A stretch of DNA of 64,000 nucleotides from Succinivibrio sp. (GTDB taxonomy: Bacteria > Pseudomonadota > Gammaproteobacteria > Enterobacterales > Succinivibrionaceae). Where the stretch lies: positions 1 to 64,000 of the forward strand of contig JAFUGP010000176.1 in the NCBI GenBank assembly GCA_017469335.1, in the 5' to 3' direction. Positions 17,339 through 26,800 of the stretch are shown piece after piece. How positions within the stretch are numbered: the first letter of the stretch is position 1; every line of letters starts with the position of its first letter. The notes below the pieces were generated by a model, which had not been told where the DNA came from, ran no database searches, and saw only the letters and a list, made by a program, of their open reading frames with translations. Position numbers and translations under genes: made by a program.

Positions 17339-18180
17339 TAAATGGTACTCAGATTTTGCGCGGCGAGGTTCATCCTGCTGAAGGCGGCCGGACTTAAGAG
17401 CTTGAACAGCTCGATATAAATCAGGTCAATAAGATAGAACACCGACATGCGCCAGTCGCTGTAAACCGGGGCACCGTCACTTTGTTCCATATAATGCCTG
17501 AGCGTGATCCCGCACAGCGCAGACAGTTGCGGATCGTCATCGGAGGTGATCACCGCCAAGGTGACGCCGCGCTCTTTGCAGTGGGCGGCGGCCCTCAGCA
17601 GATCTTCCATCTTGCCTGCAGTGGAGACAAAGAGCACCACATCCTGAGCCCCCATCAGGGGGCAGTTCATCAGGATGTCCTGAATGTCGCTGGCCGAGCG
17701 GCAGTCACGTCCGATGCCGGTGAACTTGCGCGCGGCGTCGGCGGCGATAAAACCGGCCCCGCCCAGCCCGAAAAAGAAGATGTGACGGGCGGCGGACATG
17801 CTTACCACCAAACGCCTCAGCGAGTCGTAATCCAGCTCATCCATGCTCTTGCTAAGCAGACTGAAGTTCAACTGCAGCAGTTTGCGGGAGGTCAGCTTGC
17901 TGCTGTCCGCCACTTCCAGGGCCGCGGCGCTGAGTTCGTCCTTGTAGAGCTCCTTTTCCTGCAACAGTGCCGATCTGAATTCCTTGAGACTGTCAAAGGA
18001 GAATTTACGGGCAAAGCGGGTGACGGTGGCGTGAGAAACCCCGGTGCGCTGGGCGATGGCCGAAATGGAAGCCGAGCAGTCATTGAGCTCACTGTTTAAA
18101 AAGTACTCAATGAGCTTCTGGTCGGCGCGGGAAAATCTGCTGCGCGTCTGCGGATCCTGGATCTGTTCGAGAATGCTCAT
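17338..18180 (-). CDS. RpiR/MurR-family transcriptional regulator
   Basis: This 280-residue protein has an N-terminal RpiR-type helix-turn-helix (about residues 1-75, including SISAIAQRTGVSHATVTRFARKF) and a C-terminal SIS sugar-phosphate-binding domain (about 110-245). Such regulators respond to phosphosugars. I chose the ATG at 18180, which has AGAGG 6 bases upstream. An in-frame ATG at 18201 lacks a Shine-Dalgarno and is only about 15 bases from a perfect -10 box. No sugar-catabolic gene is directly linked, so its target is unknown. Confidence 0.88.
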   Translation of the reverse strand: MSILEQIQDPQTRSRFSRADQKLIEYFLNSELNDCSASISAIAQRTGVSHATVTRFARKFSFDSLKEFRSALLQEKELYKDELSAAALEVADSSKLTSRKLLQLNFSLLSKSMDELDYDSLRRLVVSMSAARHIFFFGLGGAGFIAADAARKFTGIGRDCRSASDIQDILMNCPLMGAQDVVLFVSTAGKMEDLLRAAAHCKERGVTLAVITSDDDPQLSALCGITLRHYMEQSDGAPVYSDWRMSVFYLIDLIYIELFKLLSPAAFSRMNLAAQNLSTI

Positions 18181-18215
18181 AGCAGCCTCTGCAAAAGACA
18201 TGGTAGTTGGCCGCT

Positions 18216-18244
18216 ATTATAAGTGAAAATGTGATCCGTGACAG
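18216..18244 (-). promoter_or_regulatory. Promoter of the RpiR-type regulator
   Basis: On the minus strand CTGTCA (18244-18239) and TATAAT (18221-18216) are separated by 17 bases. The predicted start is near 18210, which supports translation from 18180. Confidence 0.65.
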
Positions 18245-18280
18245 AATTTTTTCTGAGCCCCCGGGGGCAGTATCAGCCTC

Positions 18281-18955
18281 TCAGCCCCAGCGCTCCTTTT
18301 CCTCATCAGTAGAGGAAGTGGCGGAATTTTCGCCCCCGGAGTTTTGGCGCCTGCGGTTTAAAGCGGTGACGTTATCCGCTGCTGTGTTCTGCATTCCCTG
18401 CAGGGCCGAGCTGACCGCCAATGTCAGACTGCCCAGCCCGGCGGTCAGGGCCAGTTGTCCTGCGAGTTTGGTGGCCTTGCTTATCTTCTCCTTGCCCTCG
18501 GTCTTGCTCTGACGGGACGACAGCTGCAACAGCACCGCACCGGTCACCCCGGCGGCCAGAGCTGCCCCGGCGGCGTAATCCCGCACCTGAGCACTCTGGG
18601 CCACGCCTTCTATGCACCAGTTGACGAAATGCTCGCAGTTGCGAAAGAGCAGGTTATAGGAACTCTCGCCTAACTGACTTTCGGCGCGGCGCGCACTCTG
18701 CTCGGGTGAGAAACGGCGGTGGGGGTGTTCTATCACCCCCAGTCTCTGGCCTTCGGCAAAATCCTGCAGGGAGACCCTGACGATGCCATCATCGAGGATG
18801 TTCTCAATGACCTGCCCCTGTCCCACGTAAATGCCGTGGTGCAGGTACATAAGCCGGCGGGCCACCAGATGGGTGCCGCGGACGAATTCCTCAGGTGCGG
18901 TGGCCTGACGCTCAAACTGATAATAGGAACTGCCTGTCTCGGGACTCTCTTCCAC
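18281..18955 (-). CDS. LRAT-domain (NlpC/P60-like) protein
   Basis: This 224-residue protein carries an LRAT/HRASLS-type domain. The signature YLHHGIYVGQGQVIEN (about residues 37-52) supplies the conserved histidine, and NCEHFVNWC (about 105-113) supplies the catalytic cysteine. Such domains are circularly permuted papain-like thiol enzymes, often acyltransferases or lipases. Downstream are two Ala/Gly/Leu-rich hydrophobic stretches (about 125-145 and 162-185) that may insert in membrane, and a Ser/Glu/Asn-rich tail. The start is GTG with AAGGAGAG a few bases upstream. It is the second gene of an operon with the coiled-coil protein 25 bases upstream. The substrate is unknown. Confidence 0.75.
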   Translation of the reverse strand: MEESPETGSSYYQFERQATAPEEFVRGTHLVARRLMYLHHGIYVGQGQVIENILDDGIVRVSLQDFAEGQRLGVIEHPHRRFSPEQSARRAESQLGESSYNLLFRNCEHFVNWCIEGVAQSAQVRDYAAGAALAAGVTGAVLLQLSSRQSKTEGKEKISKATKLAGQLALTAGLGSLTLAVSSALQGMQNTAADNVTALNRRRQNSGGENSATSSTDEEKERWG

Positions 18956-18980
18956 AAACTCTCCTTACGCTTCAGCGAGC

Positions 18981-19676
18981 TCAGGCCAGCTCGGAAATCG
19001 TGGTGGTTGAGCCCTCGGCGCTGTCTGCGGCGCTGCGGCTGTTGTCTGCTGCAGAGCGGTACTGATCATATTCAGGCAGTCGGCTGTTTTCAACCTCATC
19101 TAGCAGCGCCTGTGCCTGTTTTTTGGCGCTCTCAATATCGGTGGTCTCAGAGGAATGCGCGGTGCTCAGGCTGTTTTCCGGATCGAGGTTATCTGCCGTG
19201 TTCGCCTGCTCGCCGGGGGTGGAAGGAGCGGCACTTTTGCCGGTCAGGGCTTCCAACTTGCTGCGGATTTTGGCCAGGGCCGCATCCTGCTGAGCCTGGA
19301 TCTTGGCGGCGGCGGCATCCTGTTCGCTCTTGAGGTTTTTCAAGAACACATTAAGCCGGTCAATGGCGGTCGAGCTGATGCTCACCAAGTCAGAAGTATC
19401 GTCTTTGGCCTCTGAGCTGTTGTCGTTTAAGCCGTATTTTTCCTTGAGGGTGTCCAGCTTGTCCATAAACGCTTTTTTGGCCGCAGTTTCAGTGGCCAGG
19501 GAATTGGCTGCTTCGGAGACCTTGGCCTGCATGGCGGAGAACTGCTGAAACTCGGCTGAGCCCAACAGGGAATTCTTCGTGCCGGTCAGGTTGCTGCTCT
19601 TTTTCTTGTAGCCCGGCATGAAGCTTTGATTAAGCACCAGATTCAGGGCATTTAAGCCCGCTTGGTCAATGGCCAT
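18981..19676 (-). CDS. Coiled-coil protein of unknown function
   Basis: I do not recognise this 231-residue protein. It has no signal peptide or membrane segment. The middle (about residues 45-150) is rich in Ala, Lys, Glu and Gln with heptad-like spacing, including an AAAAKIQAQQDAALAKIRSK stretch. The C-terminal third is rich in Ser, Thr, Ala and Asp and is probably disordered. A strong AAGGAGAGA precedes the ATG. It lies 25 bases before the LRAT gene in the same direction, and both have strong AAGGAGA ribosome sites, so they probably work together. Confidence 0.65.
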   Translation of the reverse strand: MAIDQAGLNALNLVLNQSFMPGYKKKSSNLTGTKNSLLGSAEFQQFSAMQAKVSEAANSLATETAAKKAFMDKLDTLKEKYGLNDNSSEAKDDTSDLVSISSTAIDRLNVFLKNLKSEQDAAAAKIQAQQDAALAKIRSKLEALTGKSAAPSTPGEQANTADNLDPENSLSTAHSSETTDIESAKKQAQALLDEVENSRLPEYDQYRSAADNSRSAADSAEGSTTTISELA

Positions 19677-19796
19677 GTCTCTCTCCTTGGGGGCAACGCG
19701 CGCCCCTGTACACTCCCGCTCATCTTTGATTATCGGTCTGCGTCACCCTGTGCTTTATGTCTGAGGCCTAAGTTTGCGGACACTGAGCCTGACCGG

Positions 19797-20873
19797 TCAG
19801 GGGAGGTTTTTGATGTCCTGCTCATTGAAGTAGCCCTTGTCAAAGAGGGTGTGGGCCACGTTGTCACGGGTTACCATGAGCGGGGTCAGCAGCACCGCCG
19901 GGATCGGACCGGCGCCGTTGTGATAGCTGTCGAGATCATTGATGTCGACCTCCTGACCTGAGGTGATGGCATTGACCATTTTCACCGCCTCTTTGGCCAT
20001 GACTTTGCTGTCTTTGAAAGCGGACATGGCCTGAAGCCCTTCACTGAGCAGTTTGACGCTCTTAGGCAGGCAGTCCAGACCGGTGACCAACGGGATATTG
20101 CGCTGGTTGTAGCCGGCCGCAAGCAGGGCCTTGATCACTCCCTGGGCGATGGAATCATTAGGGGAGAGCACCGCGTCCAAGCGGGAGCGATGGGAACTGT
20201 AACCGTGTTTGGCAATTAAGGTGGTCATGCGGGTATTGGCCACCTCCAGTTGCCAGTCTTTGATGGCGGTCTGCCTGAGGCTGGTTTCTCCCGAACTCAC
20301 CTTAAGCATGCCGCTTTTTAAATAGGGAGCGAGGACGCTCATGGCTCCGTCATAGAGGTATTTGGCGTTGCTGTCGTTTCCGTCCCCGGAGAAGATCTCG
20401 AGGTGCCTGGGTTCAATGGCCCCCTCCAATCCCAGCTGACGCTCCAGATAATGACCCTGCATCACGCCGATGCGCTGGTTGTCAAAACTCAGGTAATAGG
20501 AGATGGCATCGGTACCGTTGATGAGCCGGTCATAGGCGATGATCGGGATCCCCTTGAGCTTGGCCTGCTCTAACGTTTCACCCATGCTGTCGCAGTTGAC
20601 CGGAGCGATGAGCAGCACCGCTACCTCACGCTCGATAAGTGAAGCTATCTGTTTGAGCTGCAGCTGTTCATTGTTTTGTCCGGCGTACTCCAAGAGCACC
20701 TCATGACCTGCGGCCTCCAGATCCTCTTTGAGGATACGGCCGTCCTGGAGCCAGCGGTAGTCTTTGAGATCGTTGGGCAGGGAAATGCCCACCACGGCGG
20801 CCCTGGCGGAGATCGTTGCCCAAGCGCCCAGCGCCAGGGCGGACAGCAACAGAATTTTCAGGGGCTTTACCAT
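19797..20873 (-). CDS. Sugar-binding periplasmic protein (ChvE/XylF-like)
   Basis: This 358-residue protein starts with a signal peptide (MVKPLKILLLSALALGAW..., cut near ARAA) and has the type 1 periplasmic fold of ribose/xylose/multiple-sugar binding proteins: ISLPNDLKDYRWLQDG at the first strand, APVNCDSM, IIAYDRLI-(N), SYYLSFDNQRIG and LSPNDSIAQGVIKAL. The pattern is closest to ChvE and XylF. I chose the ATG at 20873 because GAGG lies 9 bases upstream; earlier in-frame starts abut that GAGG. No ATPase or permease is adjacent. It lies downstream of dcuB but beyond a terminator, so it is a separate unit. Confidence 0.85.
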   Translation of the reverse strand: MVKPLKILLLSALALGAWATISARAAVVGISLPNDLKDYRWLQDGRILKEDLEAAGHEVLLEYAGQNNEQLQLKQIASLIEREVAVLLIAPVNCDSMGETLEQAKLKGIPIIAYDRLINGTDAISYYLSFDNQRIGVMQGHYLERQLGLEGAIEPRHLEIFSGDGNDSNAKYLYDGAMSVLAPYLKSGMLKVSSGETSLRQTAIKDWQLEVANTRMTTLIAKHGYSSHRSRLDAVLSPNDSIAQGVIKALLAAGYNQRNIPLVTGLDCLPKSVKLLSEGLQAMSAFKDSKVMAKEAVKMVNAITSGQEVDINDLDSYHNGAGPIPAVLLTPLMVTRDNVAHTLFDKGYFNEQDIKNLP

Positions 20874-20950
20874 GCGTTTCATCCTCAAACCTAAAAAGCG
20901 CTGTCTCTTGGCCTAAAACCGGCACCGGCAGTGCTTCCTGCCTTACTTCA

Positions 20951-20956
20951 AGCATA
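20951..20956 (-). promoter_or_regulatory. Candidate extended -10 for the sugar-binding protein gene
   Basis: On the minus strand TGCTATGCT gives an extended -10 (TATGCT) about 78 bases upstream of the start codon. No clear -35 is seen. Confidence 0.3.
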
Positions 20957-21012
20957 GCAGAGAGCGAGCGACCTGCCCAATGCCGGCACGGCGTATTGCG
21001 AGATGAGATAGA

Positions 21013-21042
21013 AAAACCTTCTGCCCCAAGGCAGAAGGTTTT
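21013..21042 (-). terminator. dcuB terminator
   Basis: ACCTTCTGCC pairs with GGCAGAAGGT around a CCAA/TTGG loop, flanked by A and T tracts. On the minus strand it ends in TTTTTCT, about 22 bases after the dcuB stop. Confidence 0.85.
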
Positions 21043-21064
21043 CAGGTCAAATGAGCGGAGCTAA

Positions 21065-22450
21065 TCAGAGATAGCCGTACATACCGGTCAGCAGATAACC
21101 GATGACGCAGGATACGAATACGCCGATAAGTCCAGGAATGATGAAGCTGTGGTTGATCACGAAACGCCCGATGTGGGTGGTGCCGGAGCGGTCAAACTGG
21201 ATGGCAGCCAGATCGCTGGGGTAGGTGGGCAGAATGTAGTAACCATAGCAGGCCGGTGCAAAGGCCAGAATGATGGCCGGGCTGACGCCCACACCCAGGG
21301 CCAGCGGCACAAAGGCTACCAGCGCCGCCGCCTGCGAGTTCACGAACTTCGAGACGATGAGCAGCATCAGAGCGTAGGTCCAGGGGTGTTCCTGCACGAT
21401 ACCGCCCAAGAAGCCCTTCATCATCGGGGTGTGCACGGTGAACATGGTTTCGGCCATCCAGGAGATACCGAACACGGCCACCACCGCCACCATGCCGGAG
21501 CGGAAAATATCGCCTTTGGCAATCTTGGCCGAGTCGCATTTGGTGCAGATGAGGATGATGGAGCCGGCCAGCAGCATGAAGATCTGAATTACGGAGACCA
21601 TGCTGAGCGGCTTGACCTTGCCCTCGGGACCGAAGCTGGGCCTGAGCCAGGAGAAGTAACCCATCAGGGCGACCACGGCGATGGCACCCAGGAAAATCCA
21701 CATGGCAGTCCAGCTGCTCTTGGGCAGCTTGACTCCCATCAGGGAGGCGGTGGAGCCGTAGACATATTCTTTCTGGGCCGGATCGGAGATGAGCTTCTGG
21801 AAGTCCTCATCCTTGTCGAGATCCTTGCCGCGGAACCAGCTGAAGATACCGATGGCCAGACAGCCGCAGTAGGTGGACGGAATGGTGATCTTCAGGAGAT
21901 CAACGTAACCGTCGAAGTTAGCCAGATGCTGATCGGCACCGAGCAGGTAGGCTGTCAGGGTGACCACTGCCACCGACACCGGGCTGGCGATGATACCCAT
22001 CTGAGCGGACACCGAGGTCGCGGCCATGGGACGCTCCGGCCTGATGCCGTTCTTGATGGCGATGTCATAAACAATGGGCAAAATGGTGTACACCACGTGG
22101 CCGGTGCCGCACAGCACCGTCAGCGTGGCAGTCACCAGAGGCGAGAGAATACTGATGTATTTGGGGTTGCGACGCAGCAGTTTTTCGGCAATCTGCAACA
22201 TCACATCCAGGCCGCCGCTGGCCTGCAACGTGGCGCTGGCCACCACCACGGATACGATGGTGAGCATGACGTCGATGGCCGGTTTGCCGGGCGCGACGTG
22301 GAACAGGAACACCATCATTACCAGGCCGATGCCGCCCAACATACCTAAGGCGACACCGCCTTTGCGGGCACCGTAAAGCAGACAGAGCAGCACGATCACC
22401 AGTTGAATGGCAAACTGCGTGCCCTCACTCATGTTAATTAGAAAGTCCAA
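21065..22450 (-). CDS. dcuB: Anaerobic C4-dicarboxylate antiporter DcuB
   Basis: Dcu proteins exchange external fumarate, malate or aspartate for succinate during anaerobic fumarate respiration. The 461-residue inner-membrane protein matches E. coli DcuB (446) along its length, for example in [50 protein letters not shown] and [23 protein letters not shown]. Translation probably starts at TTG 22450, with GGAGA about 7 bases upstream; the alternative ATG at 22432 has no Shine-Dalgarno. The gene is monocistronic. I found no FNR box upstream, although E. coli dcuB depends on FNR and DcuSR. Confidence 0.95.
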   Translation of the reverse strand: MDFLINMSEGTQFAIQLVIVLLCLLYGARKGGVALGMLGGIGLVMMVFLFHVAPGKPAIDVMLTIVSVVVASATLQASGGLDVMLQIAEKLLRRNPKYISILSPLVTATLTVLCGTGHVVYTILPIVYDIAIKNGIRPERPMAATSVSAQMGIIASPVSVAVVTLTAYLLGADQHLANFDGYVDLLKITIPSTYCGCLAIGIFSWFRGKDLDKDEDFQKLISDPAQKEYVYGSTASLMGVKLPKSSWTAMWIFLGAIAVVALMGYFSWLRPSFGPEGKVKPLSMVSVIQIFMLLAGSIILICTKCDSAKIAKGDIFRSGMVAVVAVFGISWMAETMFTVHTPMMKGFLGGIVQEHPWTYALMLLIVSKFVNSQAAALVAFVPLALGVGVSPAIILAFAPACYGYYILPTYPSDLAAIQFDRSGTTHIGRFVINHSFIIPGLIGVFVSCVIGYLLTGMYGYL

Positions 22451-22511
22451 GGCAAATCTCCTCTGATAGAAACAGCAATTGCAGGTGGGACACGCGGTAC
22501 CACACAGTTTT

Positions 22512-22520
22512 TTTATAACA
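22512..22520 (-). promoter_or_regulatory. Extended -10 promoter of dcuB
   Basis: On the minus strand TGTTATAAA gives TG-T-TATAAA, about 62 bases upstream of the TTG start. The -35 region is poor, as is common for extended -10 promoters. Confidence 0.45.
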
Positions 22521-22622
22521 TTTGAAAGTTTTTGGGTATTAGATGCAGAGGTTTAAAATGTGAGGTGTGCGGATAATATTTGCCGAAAACTTTTCAGTGA
22601 TCGAATAAATCGGAGCATGGGT

Positions 22623-23462
22623 ATGCAGGTAGTGGTCTGCGGAGGCAGTGGTTTCATCGGCCGCGCCCTCTGCGAGGCCCTTAGGGCGCGTGGTGATGAA
22701 GTCACGGTGCTGTCGCGGCAGGGAAAGGCGCTGCCTCAGGCACACAAAGTGAACGGGGTGGTCTATCAGAGCTATGCAGAGCCTCTACCGCAGGCGCAGG
22801 CCGTAGTCAATCTCGCCGGAGCCTCCATCGCCGCCTGGCCCCTGACAGCAAGACGCATGCGCACTCTGGTGCAGTCAAGACTTGAGGTACTCAGCTGCCT
22901 GGAGCGAGGCTATGACCGGAACCTGCCTGAGATCCTGATACAGACCTCCGGCTCCGGAGTGATGCAGGGTCCGGGGCCCTGCGCCGATGACGGGGCGCTG
23001 GCTGAGAACTTCTACACCACAATGTGCCTTGAATTTGAGCTAAGAGCCGAGGCGCTGTGCCGCCGGGCGGGAAGCGTACTTAAGATCCTGCGCTTAGGCG
23101 TGGTGGTGGGAGCAGGAGGCGGACTGTGCGCCATTACCTCCCGTCTGCCGCCCTTTGCTCTGTGGGGAGCACATAATTATGTCCCCTACATCTTGCTGGA
23201 AGATACGGTGCGGGCCCTGATTTTATGCCTTGACAGGAGCGAACTGTCAGGACCGATTCTGGGGGTGAGCCCGCATTTTAAAACCGTAAACGAACTGTTG
23301 GAACTGTGCCGGCCGACCTCGTTCTTGCCGCGTCTGCCGATCCCGCAGGTACTGCTCAGGGCACTGGTGGCCCTGGGGGATCACCGCCCCGCGCTGTTGC
23401 TGTGCGACCAAAAACTGCATCCGGGCAAACTGCTTGAGGCCGGTTTGCGCTTTACCGCGTAG
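22623..23462 (+). CDS. yfcH: TIGR01777-type NAD(P)-dependent epimerase (YfcH-like)
   Basis: This 279-residue protein belongs to the extended short-chain dehydrogenase family of E. coli YfcH. It has the nucleotide motif CGGSGFIG at residues 6-13, VNLAGASIAAWPLTARRMRTLVQSR (typical of the family), the phrase QTSGSGVM, and a C-terminal DUF1731-like region (RLPIPQVLLRALVALGD). The usual YG-x2-G residues after SGS are replaced by GVMQGPG. The substrate is unknown for the family. The ATG at 22623 has CGGAG 7 bases upstream and is preferred over the ATG at 22617. It is divergent from dcuB. Confidence 0.85.
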   Translation: MQVVVCGGSGFIGRALCEALRARGDEVTVLSRQGKALPQAHKVNGVVYQSYAEPLPQAQAVVNLAGASIAAWPLTARRMRTLVQSRLEVLSCLERGYDRNLPEILIQTSGSGVMQGPGPCADDGALAENFYTTMCLEFELRAEALCRRAGSVLKILRLGVVVGAGGGLCAITSRLPPFALWGAHNYVPYILLEDTVRALILCLDRSELSGPILGVSPHFKTVNELLELCRPTSFLPRLPIPQVLLRALVALGDHRPALLLCDQKLHPGKLLEAGLRFTA

Positions 23463-23496
23463 GCAGGATGGGGCCCGGGAGGCAGGCAAAATGTGG

Positions 23497-23525
23497 TTGC
23501 CTCACCTATTTGCATCTGCTAGAAT
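23497..23525 (+). promoter_or_regulatory. tRNA-Ser promoter
   Basis: TTGCCT and TAGAAT are separated by 17 bases, with an extended TGC before the -10 and a GC-rich discriminator after it, as usual for stable RNA genes. Confidence 0.75.
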
Positions 23526-23565
23526 ACTCGCCGTCAAGAGAGAAGCCTAGTGCTTTTGTCGGCGC

Positions 23566-23655
23566 GGAAAGATGGCAGAGCGGCTGAATGCACCGCACTC
23601 GAAATGCGGCAACCTCATCCGAGGTTCGGGGGTTCAAATCCCCCTCTTTCCGCCA
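23566..23655 (+). tRNA. tRNA-Ser (anticodon CGA)
   Basis: The 90-base gene folds as a class II tRNA: acceptor GGAAAGA with TCTTTCC, discriminator G and encoded CCA. The anticodon stem is CCGCA/TGCGG with loop CTCGAAA (anticodon CGA at 23600-23602), followed by a long variable arm (AACCTCATCCGAGGTT) and a GGGGG/CCCCC T arm with TTCAAAT. It reads UCG codons. It lies between yfcH and the SNF2 gene. Confidence 0.97.
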
Positions 23656-23784
23656 TTGATATTCCTACAATCTCCCACTTCTGTCCTTATTGTACACAGG
23701 AACATTGGTTCGTTCTGTGCCCGCGCCTGCCAGTTAGGGGGACGTCTCTTTGCGCTTATAGTGTCTGCCTTCACAGTTGCAAGT

Positions 23785-23812
23785 CCCCGGCCTTGCTGAT
23801 CTGCAGCCGGGG
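23785..23812. repeat. GC-rich hairpin between tRNA-Ser and the SNF2 gene
   Basis: CCCCGGC pairs with GCCGGGG across a 14-base loop, 17 bases past the end of the convergent SNF2 gene. There is no T tract on either side. It may still mark the transcript ends. Confidence 0.35.
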
Positions 23813-23828
23813 AGCGGTGGGTTTCAGC

Positions 23829-26800
23829 CTATTTATTGCCAATGGTCAGGATCTGCATCAGCTCGTTATCCGAGAGATCGCCCAACCATTTCTCGCCGGT
23901 AGATACCGTAAGTTCTGCGAGCTCTTTTTTGCGCTGCAGCATGAGATTGATTTTTTCTTCAAAGGTATTGGCGCAGATGAAGCGGTTTACCTGCACATTC
24001 TTGGTCTGGCCGATACGGAAGGAGCGGTCGGTGGCCTGCTCTTCCACTGCCGGGTTCCACCACAGATCATAGTGAATCACGGCGGTGGCGGCGGTCAGAT
24101 TGACACCGGTACCGCCGGCCTTAAGGGACAGAATAAAGCAGAATTCCTCCGGGGAGACGCTGAAGCGGTCAATCATCTGCGTGCGCTGTTTCATCGGGGT
24201 ACTGCCGTGCAGGAAGGAAGGTTTAAAACCGGTGGCCTGCTCAATCCACTTCTGGATGAGATGGCCCATTTCCACGTATTGCGTGAAGATGAGGGCCTTG
24301 TTCCCGGCGTCCTGCAGGGCGCCGATCAGACCCAACAACATATCGGCCTTGCCGGAATATTTGGGATCATCGTAGCGGCCGTCCTTGATGAGCAGTGCCG
24401 GTGAGTCGCAAATCTGCTTGAGCTTGCGGATCAAATCAAGTACCGTGCGACTGCGGGTGAACTTGTCCTCACTGGTGGTAATGGCCTCAATCTGATCGTC
24501 AATGGCATTCTGGTACATGGCCGCCTGGGTCTGGGTCAGCTCACAGAAGGTATCGGTGGTGAGCTTATCCGGCAGATCGCTGATGATGCTGCGATCGGTC
24601 TTGACCCGGCGCAGAATAAAGGGCGAGGTCACACTGCGGAACATGGTGGCGGCTTCCTCGTCCTGATGCTTTTCAATGGGAGTGGCGAATTCGCGTTTGA
24701 AACCTGCCGACGAGCCCATGAGACCTGGATTGACGAATTCCATGATGGACCAGTAATCCATAAGGCGGTTTTCCACCGGGGTGCCGGTCATGGCGATGGC
24801 GCTGCTAGGCTTGAGCGAGCGCACCGCCTTGGCGGCTTGAGAGAGGTGATTTTTGATGTTCTGCGCTTCGTCTATCACCAGCACCCGCAGTTTCAATTGA
24901 GTGTCGGCGGTGAGTTCGTTGATGGACCGACGCAGTTTGCCATAGGAAGTAAGTACCACGTCCGTATCATGACGGAATTCGCACCCGGGACCATAGAACC
25001 GGCTCACGGTCAATTTCGGCGCGAAACGCGACAGCTCGCGCTCCCAATTGATCAGCACTGAGGTTGGAACCACTACCAGAGCCTGCTGTCCAGTAAGTTC
25101 GCCTTCCTCCTTGAGTTTGCTCAGAGCCGCAATGACCTGTACGGTTTTGCCCAGGCCCATGTCATCGGCGATAATCGAGCCCATGTTCATCTTGAGATTG
25201 CGGTACAGCCAGCTGAAACCGCGCTCCTGATAGGGGCGCAACTTGGCTTCAAGCTGACCGGGCAGCGCCACCTCAGGCTGTTTCATCAGCCCCTGCAGGG
25301 CTTGAATAATCTGTTCTGAAACCTGAGCGTTCTGTCCCTCAAACTCACCGGTCATGGCCGCAGCGATAAGCCTGGGCTTGCTGATGGCCTGCTGTTTTTT
25401 GGAAAGCTTGTCGAGGATTTTGCCGAAGGTCTCGGGATCGACGTAGATGTAGCTGTCGTTAAACTGCACCAGTTGTCCCATGCGTTTGCACAGCTTCTTG
25501 AAATCCTCCTCGCTGATGTTCTTGTCGCCGATGGCCAGTTTCCAGTCGTAATCGAGCAACTCCGAGAGGCCGACGAAACCCGTGGAACTCTCCCATTTGC
25601 CGTTGAGTTTGACGTTGAGCATGCTCCTGGGTATGGGCAGAACTCCGTTCTGATCCCCAAACTGCAATTCCACGCCGTAAGATTTCAGCCAGACAGCGCT
25701 GTCCTTGATGAACTGTTCAAAGTCCTCGGCCAGAATGGCGTGTCTTCTGAGCGGGTGGTAGTAGAACTCAGCCATCTCCGGGCGTATTCTGCCCAGGCGT
25801 CTTACCGGTTTGACCACTGCCGCGGCGTGGGAAGAGTTAGCCTCACTTTGGTAGAGATCGCGCACTGACAGTTCCCACTGCGGCTTCACCGCCGGCAGCT
25901 GCTTTTGCTGCGCCTTAGACTCTGCTTGGGCTGCAGTGGCGGCGTTCTGCTCAGTGTTTTGCTCGGCTGCAGTCGGTTTGTCAGCCTCGGCCTCATCCTC
26001 AGCGTCAAAGTCCGCCTCAGAGAGCGTCTTTCCCCCATAAAGCGGAGGATAGCCGGCTACGCGCAGGTCAAGTTCAATCAATTCTTCTCCGGCAGGCAGC
26101 TCAAAGCCATCAAGGTCCAGCCAGTGCTCGGCATTTTCTTCTTTGTTTTGTTCTTTGGTAACTACGCTAAAGCGCAGCGCGGGAGTGCCCTCACTTTCCC
26201 GGTAAAGCATGTCATTGAGCCATCTGCCGGTATGATCGACATTCTCGTCCGTGGCGTAGGCAAAGGCTCTGAGCGAGCCTGGCGAGCGCATGTAGGCAAA
26301 CAGGCCGCTGCGCTGCCAGGGCAGGGTTTTCAGTCTGAGCAGATCCTGCTTGCCCTCCTCGGCGATATAACCCTCCATGAAAAAGCCCAGAGCGTAGAGC
26401 CCAAGTTGCAGATCTGAAGGAGCTTTTTTGGTATCAAAATTTAAAAAGCTGCGTGGCAGAGCCCGGAGGTTACGACCTACTTCGGCACACAGCCTGGCCA
26501 CTACCGGGGAGCAGGCAGCCGGTACCCAGCGGATAACCATCTCTTCTTCTGCGGAGCTGTAAAAATAGCTGCCCTGGTATTCGTTTTCCACCGTCAGACA
26601 GGCAGGTACCATCGCCCCGCGCGAGCACAACTCGGTGGCCAGACGCCAGACATGAAACATGGCCTCCAGATGCCGGTCTGATCCCCGTACCAGTTCCGGC
26701 ATTTGCTGCAGCTGGAACATCTCGTGCTGAAAGGGTTGCTTTTTGGTACGGCTGTGCCCGTCAAGCACCGGGCTGCAGGTAATTTTCTTGGGGGTGGTAT

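Noticed and set aside
21149..22348. A 399-codon open frame on the plus strand opposite dcuB
   Set aside because: It is a shadow of a high-GC gene: the product is very rich in His, Gly, Asp and Gln, has no ribosome site, and dcuB on the other strand is unmistakable.
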